Of a stretch of 13,403 nucleotides of DNA, positions 7,068 through 13,403 are shown one piece after another. The translations under genes and the position numbers were made by a program. Each line of letters opens with the position of its first letter. The stretch's first letter is position 1. Source of the stretch: Deinococcus marmoris DSM 12784 (GTDB taxonomy: Bacteria; Deinococcota; Deinococci; Deinococcales; Deinococcaceae); contig NZ_JNIV01000109.1 in NCBI RefSeq assembly GCF_000701405.1, forward strand, positions 1-13,403, written 5' to 3'. Below the pieces are notes generated by a model that saw nothing but the letters and a program-made list of their open reading frames with translations, was not told where the DNA came from and searched no databases.

Positions 7068-10000
7068 TTAAGGCTCTACGTTAACTGCAAGCTTCCAGTC
7101 AGATTTTCTTAGTCTCGAGCGAATGCTATTGGACATGATCTGCACAGATGGTTCATTGAAAATAGTGAAATGATCACCAGGAAGAACAATAGTTTCGTAA
7201 CCCGCAATAAAAAGCGGTTCCCAAGTCCATACTTTAAGAGAGTCACGCACAGGTCTTTTTTGCGCTTTGAAGAAGACCGCTGGTACATCTAGAGGACTGG
7301 CACAATACGACTTCGTTGCGAATGCCATATTTTGGAAAATCCGCCGCAGAATTCTATTTTCTTTATCATCGGCCTGTTTTATTCTGTTTGTATTTCTCAA
7401 AATTGGTACCCGTCTTGCGTGTCTTCTGAGAAAAGTACGAGGCGATTTTCCCAACAATGTGAGTTCGCCAAAAATTGCATAATCCGCCAATTGGTATGCA
7501 CTGGCTTTACTTCCAGCAGTTGGGGGCGCATATGTATCGACAATGATCAAGGAATCAATGGTGTCTCCAAGTGCTTTTAGTTTTTGAGCAAGTTCGTAAA
7601 TCACAAGACCGCCGAAAGAATACCCATATAATTGATAAGGTCCATGGGGTTGGATTAATTTAATTTCTTTTAGAAATATTTGAGCTAGATCTTCAACTGT
7701 AGGATATCTCTCACGTTCATCTTCGCTCTTTGATTCGCTATCCAAACTATAAATATCGAGTGATAAAATATTGAAATGGTAGATGTTTTGACTTCCAAGC
7801 AGTGCCGTCAAGTTTCGAAACCTATTTTCATCTGAGCCCAAGCCATGGAAGCAGAATAGCGGCGTCGAACTTTGAGAGTCCTCTCGCCCCAGAACGGGGC
7901 CAGCTTTGAGGTCGTGTTGCTCAATTCGCCGGGCGAGTTCTGAGATATTTGGAGCTTGAAATACAGCCGTGACCGGCAACCTCATCCCCAGGCGCTGCTC
8001 GATCTGCACAACAAGCCGCATGGCCATCAAGGAGTGGCCCCCAAGTGCGAAGAAATCGTCGTGGATACCGATGGGCGTCCGGTCAAGCAGTTCTTCCCAG
8101 AGACTGATCAGTCGTTCTTGCAATGGAGTTTGCGCTGAAACCACAGCGGATTGGACGGTCACTTCCGGTTCGGGAAGCGCGCGCCAGTCGAGCTTCCCAC
8201 TGGGGGTCAACGGCAGCGCGTCAAGCACGACAAAATGGTTGGGCACCCAGTGCCCCGGCACTTGGCCGGCCATCCAGTCGCGCAGCGTGTTCACGTCCAC
8301 CGGCGAGCGCAGCACCAGGTGAGCAGTCAGCGCCTGCTGGTCCTGACCGAACGCGCCCACCGTGCAGGCCTGCACCGCCGGGTGGCGCAACAGCGCGGCT
8401 TCGATCTCTCCCGGTTCGAGGCGCACCCCACGGATCTTGAGTTGGCGGTCCGTGCGGCCCAAGAAGCGCAGCTGGCCCGCTGAGGTCAGCGTCACCAGGT
8501 CGCCCGTCCTGTAACAGCGGCCCGGAGCCAGAGGAAGCGTGACGAAGTGCTGGGCCGTCAGCCCGTTCTGGCGGTGGTAGCCGGCGGCGACGCCCATCCC
8601 GGCGATCAACAGCTCGCCGGGCGTACCGGGAGGCACGGGCCGCAGTCGGCGGTCGACGACGTACGCCTGCATGTTCTGTATGGGCCGCCCGATCAGCGCC
8701 GGTCCCCTGGTTGGGCCGGGCGGAATCTCGTAGGCGGTGGCGTCGGCTGACACTTCCGTCGAGCCATACAGGTTGAGCAGCCGCGCCGCTGGCCACGCCT
8801 CCCGGAACCGTGAGACCAGCGCCCCACTGAGTGCCTCCCCGCTGAGCGTCCACAGTTGAACGCCGCGCAGCGGCCCGGTGAGCCGGGGACCGAAATCCAG
8901 CAGCGCGCCGAGCAGGGACGGCACCAGCACCACGCGGGTCACGCCCTGGGCGCTGAGCAGCGCGGTCAGCTGCTCCGGATCGCGCGCCACCGCGTCGGGC
9001 ACCACCACGCTGGGCACGCCGCGCAGCAACGGCCCGAAAATCTCCCATACGCTGTCGAGGAAACCCAGGGCCGTCTTGTGACACAGCACCTCGCCCGGCC
9101 CGAACGGAAAAGTCTTCCACATCCAGTCCAGCCGGTTGACCATCCCCCTGTGCCGGCCCAGCACGCCCTTGGGAGTGCCCGTACTCCCCGAGGTGTAGAT
9201 GATGTAGGCCAGAGCCTCCGGCGCGGTCGGGAGCTCTAGGTTCTCCATCAACCCGTGACCCTCCAGCAGTCCATCGGCGTATAGGACCTGCGCCGCCGAC
9301 GGGGGCAGCGCGGCCGCTAGGTCCCAGGTCGTGATCACCAGCGGCGCCCCCGCGTCCGCGAGAATCCAGGCCAGGCGGGGTGCGGGGTGGGTGGGATCCA
9401 GAGGAACGTACGCGCCGCCCGCCTTCAGCACGGCCAGGATAGCCATGACACTTTCAAAAGACCGGTTGAGAAACAGCGCCACTGGCGTGCCGGGGGTCAG
9501 ACCGCGCTCTAGCAACTGCTGGGCCAGTCGGTTTGCCCCGGCATTCAACGCCTGATACCCCAGCTCTTGGTCTCCCGCGCGCAGCGCCGCAGCGTGGGGC
9601 GTGCGCCGAACCTGCTGCTCGAAAAGGCCATGCAGGGTGGCATCCGGACACGCGGCCCGGGTGTCGTTGAGCGCCGCAAGCAACTGCTGATCCTCCGGCG
9701 TGAACAGGGACACGGCGGCCGTGGACTGGTCCGCGTTCCCGGCCATGGCGCGCAGCAGCAGCAGGTACTGGGCCAGCAGCCGCTGCGCGGTGGCCTGCTC
9801 GAACAGGGCCGTGTTGTATTCCAGGGTGATCTTTTCTTCCCCCGGCAGTTCCTGTACCGTGCAGTTCAGCTCGAACTGCGCGCCGCCGCGGTCAAGTTCC
9901 ACCGGCTCGAAGCGAATGTCCGCCATCTGCATGGCCGGCATAGGCACATTGATCTGGTTGAACAGCACCTGCACCACCGGAGAGCGGTTGGCCAGGCGCG

Positions 10001-11342
10001 GCAGCTGAAGTTCGGCGATCAAGCGGGCAAACGGCATGTCCTGGTGGACGAACGCCTCGACAGCCGTGGTCCGCACCCGCCCGAGACTTTCACGGAAGTT
10101 GTCCGCGCCCGTCAGATCAGTCCGCAGCACCAGGGTGTTGACGAAGACTCCGACAAGCTGCTCAAGCCCCTGGTGCTGGCGTCCGGCCATCGGCGTGCCC
10201 ACCGCAACGTCCTCACGGCCGGTCCAGCGCTGCAGCAGCACCTTGAAGGCCGTCAGCATCACCATGAACAGGGTGGCGTTTTCCGTGTGCGCCAGTTGCC
10301 GCAGGCGGCGCAGCAGGTCTTGGTCCAGGGCCACGCTCTCGGTGGCCCCTTTGAACGTCAGGGTGGAGGGGGCTGGGCAGTCTAGGGGCAGGTCAAGCGG
10401 CACGTAATCCGCGAGGCGCTTGAGCCAGTACGCCCGCAACGCCCCGTACACCTCGCCGCGCAACCAGCCGCGCTGCCAGTGGGCGAAGTCACTGTACTGG
10501 AGGGTCAGGTCAGGCAGGCGGGGGGACTGGCACTGTTTCAGCGCCTCGTAGGCGGCCACCAGCTCGGCCATCAGGATCCCCATGGACCAGGCGTCCGAGT
10601 TGATGTGCGGCAGGTCCAGCAGCACGAGGTGTTCCTCGTCGCTCAGGCGGTACAGCCGTGCCTGGAACACCGGACCAGCCTCCAGATCGAACGGGTGGGT
10701 GACCGTGTCCCGGATGGCCTCCAGGGCCAGGACCTCGCGCTGCCCGGCCGGATAGGCACCCAGGTCCAGGACCGGCAGGGAAAAGGCGGCGGGATGCACC
10801 CGGGCCACCAACCCCTCGTCCTGCTGAGCGAAGGTGGTGCGCAGCGGCGGGTGCCGTTCTACAATCAGGTGCAGGCTCGCCTCCAGCTGCGGCACCGAAA
10901 GGGGGCCGCGCAGCCGCCCCACGCCCGTCACGTTAAACGCGGTGCCGCCGCGGTCCATCTGGTGCAGCAGCCACATCCGTTCTTGCGCCGCCGACAGTAC
11001 GGGCGGGCTGCCCGGCGGCGCCGGGGTCAGCGGCGGCAGGTGCAGGCCACCACCGGCCAGCAGCGCCGCCTGTACCTGCCGGGTCATGCTGGCGAGGGTG
11101 GGCGCCTGAAACAGGGCCGCCAGCGGCACGTCCACGCCAAAGGTCTCGCGCACCCGGGCCGCCACCCGGATGACGCCCAGCGAGTTGCCGCCCAGCTCGA
11201 AAAAGTGATCGTCAGCCTGCACCTGGGGCAGGTCCAGCACCGCCTTCCAGATGCCGGCCAGTCCTGCTTCGAGTACTGAAAGGGCCGCCGGATCAACAGC
11301 GGGCTGACCGGCCTTCAACGGACTGATGCCGAGAATCTTCAT
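7068..11342 (-). CDS. Single-module NRPS, T-C-A-T-TE, probable N-acyl amino acid synthetase
   Basis: From ATG 11340-11342 this gives 1424 residues with five domains. T1 (about 25-92) has LGGNSL with Ser54. C (about 112-545) starts LSAAQERMWLL, has PHINSDAW at 245-252 (His246 and Asp250 kept), VGVFVNTLVLR and HQDMPF. A (about 570-1058) has YTSGSTGTPKGV (716-727), FLDSVWEIF, NLYGSTE, YRTGDL, LGRTDRQLKIRG and LTPSGKLDW with Lys1050. T2 (about 1075-1140) has LGGHSL with Ser1104. TE (about 1160-1424) has a complete triad: Ser1242 in GYSFGG, Asp1269, His1391 in PGDHF. T1 with no A domain before it should receive an acyl group from the FAAL encoded 22 bases upstream. C then acylates the amino acid on T2 and TE releases it. 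The pocket reads L-D-W-V-T-S-L-A-D-K. The frame is open 120 bases further upstream, but that part overlaps the FAAL end and is not domain-like. The TE-coding end is far more AT-rich than the rest. Confidence 0.93.
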   Translation of the reverse strand: MKILGISPLKAGQPAVDPAALSVLEAGLAGIWKAVLDLPQVQADDHFFELGGNSLGVIRVAARVRETFGVDVPLAALFQAPTLASMTRQVQAALLAGGGLHLPPLTPAPPGSPPVLSAAQERMWLLHQMDRGGTAFNVTGVGRLRGPLSVPQLEASLHLIVERHPPLRTTFAQQDEGLVARVHPAAFSLPVLDLGAYPAGQREVLALEAIRDTVTHPFDLEAGPVFQARLYRLSDEEHLVLLDLPHINSDAWSMGILMAELVAAYEALKQCQSPRLPDLTLQYSDFAHWQRGWLRGEVYGALRAYWLKRLADYVPLDLPLDCPAPSTLTFKGATESVALDQDLLRRLRQLAHTENATLFMVMLTAFKVLLQRWTGREDVAVGTPMAGRQHQGLEQLVGVFVNTLVLRTDLTGADNFRESLGRVRTTAVEAFVHQDMPFARLIAELQLPRLANRSPVVQVLFNQINVPMPAMQMADIRFEPVELDRGGAQFELNCTVQELPGEEKITLEYNTALFEQATAQRLLAQYLLLLRAMAGNADQSTAAVSLFTPEDQQLLAALNDTRAACPDATLHGLFEQQVRRTPHAAALRAGDQELGYQALNAGANRLAQQLLERGLTPGTPVALFLNRSFESVMAILAVLKAGGAYVPLDPTHPAPRLAWILADAGAPLVITTWDLAAALPPSAAQVLYADGLLEGHGLMENLELPTAPEALAYIIYTSGSTGTPKGVLGRHRGMVNRLDWMWKTFPFGPGEVLCHKTALGFLDSVWEIFGPLLRGVPSVVVPDAVARDPEQLTALLSAQGVTRVVLVPSLLGALLDFGPRLTGPLRGVQLWTLSGEALSGALVSRFREAWPAARLLNLYGSTEVSADATAYEIPPGPTRGPALIGRPIQNMQAYVVDRRLRPVPPGTPGELLIAGMGVAAGYHRQNGLTAQHFVTLPLAPGRCYRTGDLVTLTSAGQLRFLGRTDRQLKIRGVRLEPGEIEAALLRHPAVQACTVGAFGQDQQALTAHLVLRSPVDVNTLRDWMAGQVPGHWVPNHFVVLDALPLTPSGKLDWRALPEPEVTVQSAVVSAQTPLQERLISLWEELLDRTPIGIHDDFFALGGHSLMAMRLVVQIEQRLGMRLPVTAVFQAPNISELARRIEQHDLKAGPVLGREDSQSSTPLFCFHGLGSDENRFRNLTALLGSQNIYHFNILSLDIYSLDSESKSEDERERYPTVEDLAQIFLKEIKLIQPHGPYQLYGYSFGGLVIYELAQKLKALGDTIDSLIIVDTYAPPTAGSKASAYQLADYAIFGELTLLGKSPRTFLRRHARRVPILRNTNRIKQADDKENRILRRIFQNMAFATKSYCASPLDVPAVFFKAQKRPVRDSLKVWTWEPLFIAGYETIVLPGDHFTIFNEPSVQIMSNSIRSRLRKSDWKLAVNVEP

Positions 11343-11364
11343 GGATGTCGTCTCATGGTGCAGT

Positions 11365-13086
11365 TCAGGTGTAACCCGCCTCCAGTTCGCGCAAGAAGAG
11401 CGTACGGGCGTGCGCACGCCGGATCTTGCCCGTGTCTGTTCGCGGGAGACTGCCGGCCTCAATCAGGACCACGCTGTGCACAGGGAGCAGATACCGCTCG
11501 CCGATCAGTCGCCGTATAGCCGAGGCCACCTCTTCAATGTCGATGCCTGTCTGGTCTGGACGCACTTCATGCACCAGCACCAGCTGCTCCTCCCCTTCAA
11601 CCGGAACCGAGAACGCAGCGCTGCTCGCGGGGAGAAGCGCGGGGTGCGCCGTCTCGGCGGCGCGCTCTAGGTCTACCGCGTACAGATTTTTGCCGCGCAC
11701 GATCAGCATTTCCTTGAGGCGTCCGGCGACGTACAGTTCCTGTTCGTGGAAAAAGCCCAGATCGCCGGACCGCAGGTACGGACCCTCGCCGCTGCTCAGG
11801 TGGGCCTGAAAGGTGAGCGCGGTTGCCTCGGGCTGGTGCCAGTAGCCATCGGCCACCTGCGGACCCCGAATCCAGATCTCGCCCACCTGGTTTTCGCTGC
11901 GCCGCTGAGCGGTGTCGGGATCCACGATCACGATGTCCTGACCGGGCAGGGGCTGCCCGCACCCCACCAGGACGCGGCCCATTCCGGAGCGATCCACCCG
12001 CCCCTGTCCCTGTTCCAGAGCCCCAGCATCGACGCACAGGGTAAGGGGCTGCTGGGTCTGCGACTGCTGGCTGAAGGTGCCGGCGCCCTCTGACAGGCCA
12101 TAGGCGGTGTAGTACGCGCCGCGCCTGAATCCGAACGGCGCGTAGGTTTCGGCGAACTGGTCAAGCGTCTCGGTGCGGATGGCCTCGGTGCTGAGAACCG
12201 CGATCTTCCAGCCGCTCAGGTCCAGACCCTGGCGGTCTTGCGGCTCAATGCGGTCGACGCACATCTGAAAGGCGAAGTTCGGCGCGCCGCTGGAACAGGC
12301 CCTGAAACGCGACATGGCCTGAAGCCAGCGAACGGGACGTTCAATCACCTTGGAGGTGGGCAGCACCACCGCCTGGATCTCCATGTACATCGGCTGCAAG
12401 ACGCTGCCCAGCAGCCCCATCAGGTGTTGCAGAGGCAGCCAGTTGACGGTGGCGCCTGAGGTGTCGATAGACGCCATGAAGGTGGTCAGTCCTGCGAGGC
12501 GGCGCAGGAGATGGCCATGCGTCATCATCACGCCGCGCGGCAGGCTGGTGGAGCCAGAGGTGTAGAGCAGCGCTGCGAGCGACTCGCCGAAAATGGTAGG
12601 GGGTCTCCATCTCGGAACTCCGGCGGGCGCGGGGGCGTCCGTGAAGAGTATGGGCAGGCTCTGGCCGGCGTCGGAGGCGTCGAGCATTGGTTTGAGGACG
12701 TGGCCAAAGCCGGTGGTGGTCAGGAGCACACTCGGCTGGGCGTCGGCCATCAACGTGAACAGGTCATCGGTTGGCTGGCCAGGCCGGGGTGGCATCAGAG
12801 GCACGGCCACCATGCCCGCGTAAAGCACGCCAAAGAAGGCGGGGATGATGTCAATGCCTTCCCCGAAGATCAGGATGACCCGGTCACCGGGATTGTGGCG
12901 TTGTTGCAACTGTGCGGCCAGGAGGTGGGCCTGCTCATGCAGGGTCTGGTGGCTGAGTTGAACTTCCTGAGTCTCTCCGTCAGCAAGATAAATCAGACCG
13001 TCGCCAGGCGTGGTGCGTGCACGCTCAGTTAAGAGGTCAACGAGGGTGGACCAGCGTGGCGTGTTGAGAACCTGATTAATGTTCAT
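11365..13086 (-). CDS. Fatty acyl-AMP ligase (FAAL-like), loads the NRPS
   Basis: From ATG 13084-13086 this gives 573 residues of the ANL adenylating superfamily. Landmarks are LLYTSGSTSLPRGVMMTH (174-190, P-loop), VNWLPLQHLMGLLGSVLQPMY (214-234), AYGLSEGAG (328-336), GEIWIRGPQVADGYW (402-416), YLRSGDLGFF then LYVAGRLKEMLIVRGKNLYAVDLE (451-474), and TDTGKIRR with the catalytic Lys554. The STS P-loop, the xWLPxxHxMGL segment and the GRxKExxIxRGxNxYxxDLE segment fit FAAL enzymes better than amino acid A domains. FAALs make acyl-adenylates and pass the acyl group to a carrier protein, here most likely T1 of the downstream NRPS. HxMGL has Leu where many FAALs have Asp. The frame extends 16 codons upstream to ATG 13134, but a good promoter lies between the two starts, and FAALs usually begin as MNINQVLNTPRW does here. 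Confidence 0.85.
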   Translation of the reverse strand: MNINQVLNTPRWSTLVDLLTERARTTPGDGLIYLADGETQEVQLSHQTLHEQAHLLAAQLQQRHNPGDRVILIFGEGIDIIPAFFGVLYAGMVAVPLMPPRPGQPTDDLFTLMADAQPSVLLTTTGFGHVLKPMLDASDAGQSLPILFTDAPAPAGVPRWRPPTIFGESLAALLYTSGSTSLPRGVMMTHGHLLRRLAGLTTFMASIDTSGATVNWLPLQHLMGLLGSVLQPMYMEIQAVVLPTSKVIERPVRWLQAMSRFRACSSGAPNFAFQMCVDRIEPQDRQGLDLSGWKIAVLSTEAIRTETLDQFAETYAPFGFRRGAYYTAYGLSEGAGTFSQQSQTQQPLTLCVDAGALEQGQGRVDRSGMGRVLVGCGQPLPGQDIVIVDPDTAQRRSENQVGEIWIRGPQVADGYWHQPEATALTFQAHLSSGEGPYLRSGDLGFFHEQELYVAGRLKEMLIVRGKNLYAVDLERAAETAHPALLPASSAAFSVPVEGEEQLVLVHEVRPDQTGIDIEEVASAIRRLIGERYLLPVHSVVLIEAGSLPRTDTGKIRRAHARTLFLRELEAGYT

Positions 13087-13094
13087 CCACCTAT

Positions 13095-13124
13095 AAGTTA
13101 GAGTCCTGATGAGAAACCTTTCAA
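13095..13124 (-). promoter_or_regulatory. Candidate promoter of the FAAL-NRPS-PPTase operon
   Basis: The minus strand reads TTGAAA (13124-13119), 18 bases, then TAACTT (13100-13095), then 8 bases to the ATG at 13086. The -35 matches TTGACA at five of six bases and the -10 fits the TAnnnT pattern. The predicted transcription start falls within a base or two of the ATG, so the message would be leaderless or nearly so. A GGTGG sits directly against the ATG, too close to act as an SD. The -35 box lies about 12 bases from the IS66 end. Confidence 0.55.
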
Positions 13125-13135
13125 GCGGTTTCATC

Positions 13136-13403
13136 GTAACTACTCAGCGCGAGAAGTCGGGCATGAGGATGTCACCGCGAAATACACTCACGAGGCCCTG
13201 CCAGACATGTATGCCCTGCTTGCGAAGTGTGGAGATATAGCTGCGAATCCGGCAGAACGCCGCTCCACCAGTCAGAGACCGAAACCCACCTGACACTTTG
13301 CGCTTGATACAGAACATCCGAATATCCCGTTCCGCCTGGTTGTTGTCGAAGGGAACGTCGTCCCGTTCGAGAAACAGAAGCACCGCATCTCGGTGCTTCT
13401 GAC
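13136..13403 (-). mobile_element. IS66-family insertion sequence, one end (runs off the right edge)
   Basis: The transposase stop codon is at 13144-13146 and the plus strand just outside it begins GTAACTACTCA at 13136. IS66-family termini begin with GTAA, so 13136 is a reasonable estimate of the outer edge. The other end is outside the window, so the inverted-repeat pair and target duplication cannot be checked. The element sits 50 bases upstream of the FAAL start codon. Confidence 0.55.
13144..13403 (-). CDS. IS66-family transposase, C-terminal part only
   Basis: The frame is open from the right edge of the window (13403) to a TGA at 13144-13146, giving about 86 residues of the transposase C-terminus. 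It contains [22 protein letters not shown] followed by [26 protein letters not shown] and a short tail, which is the well-known conserved end of IS66 transposases; the E of NNQAERD is the last catalytic acidic residue. The GTG at 13383 is not a real start, because the frame and family similarity (QKHRDAV before it) continue upstream beyond the edge. No frameshift or stop is seen in the visible part, so this copy may be intact. Confidence 0.88.
   Translation of the reverse strand, partial: QKHRDAVLLFLERDDVPFDNNQAERDIRMFCIKRKVSGGFRSLTGGAAFCRIRSYISTLRKQGIHVWQGLVSVFRGDILMPDFSR

Noticed and set aside
8221..9120. 299-codon open frame on the minus strand in the NRPS region
   Set aside because: It is an out-of-frame shadow of the A-domain coding sequence in high-GC DNA, with Arg/Ala/Gly-rich low-information protein.
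9567..10385. Long plus-strand open frames opposite the NRPS gene (also 10479-11279)
   Set aside because: These are antisense shadows of GC-rich NRPS code, with Gln/Arg/His-rich translation and no recognisable motif.
11343..11462. Longer NRPS start, 40 residues upstream
   Set aside because: It would overlap the FAAL reading frame by about 98 bases, and the extra residues (Arg- and Ser-rich) do not resemble any domain, while MKILGISPLK leads directly into the carrier domain.
13087..13134. FAAL start at ATG 13132-13134
   Set aside because: The extra 16 residues precede the usual FAAL N-terminus and the frame would span the only good promoter and reach the IS66 end.
1..13403. CRISPR arrays, tRNA or rRNA genes
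   Set aside because: No regularly spaced direct repeats and no tRNA- or rRNA-like segments were seen on reading the window.
1..13403. A composite transposon formed by the two flanking insertion sequences
   Set aside because: The two transposases belong to different families, so they could not act on a shared pair of ends.

Overview
The window looks like an accessory polysaccharide / lipid-peptide locus from a high-GC bacterium. A Deinococcus-like host is my best guess. It rests on the ~65% GC backbone, two ATG starts preceded at leaderless distance by a -10-like box, and the flanking transposase types. It is an inference, because no housekeeping marker gene is present. Base composition is strongly mosaic: about 64-68% GC in the GT4 gene and most of the NRPS gene, but about 34-36% in parts of the GT2 gene and the thioesterase end of the NRPS gene (hand counts of 120-base samples).

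Layout. Positions 1-~520 hold the start of a DDE transposase gene (minus strand), broken by an in-frame TAG and running off the left edge. Positions 548-4678 hold four minus-strand genes, read from right to left: a GT4 glycosyltransferase, a GT2 glycosyltransferase, a small membrane-anchored protein with a CBM60-like beta-sandwich, and a Wzy/WaaL-type O-antigen polymerase/ligase. A Wzx-type flippase (4823-6172, plus strand) is transcribed divergently from them. Positions 6374-13086 hold a compact three-gene minus-strand operon: a FAAL-like acyl-AMP ligase, a T-C-A-T-TE single-module NRPS, and a Sfp-type phosphopantetheinyl transferase. From 13136 to the right edge is the end of an IS66-family element.

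How the genes could work together. Two glycosyltransferases, a flippase and a polymerase/ligase are the core of a Wzx/Wzy-type surface glycan or glycolipid pathway. The neighbouring operon has all parts needed to make a fatty N-acyl amino acid. The ligase activates a fatty acid and loads it on the N-terminal carrier domain. The condensation domain joins it to an amino acid held on the second carrier. The thioesterase releases the product, and the dedicated PPTase primes both carriers. The adenylation pocket reads L-D-W-V-T-S-L-A-D-K, close to a code I remember for beta-alanine. Whether the lipoamino acid is a free product or decorates the glycan cannot be told from sequence. This juxtaposition, the unusual pocket and the apparently chimeric NRPS gene are the main points of interest.
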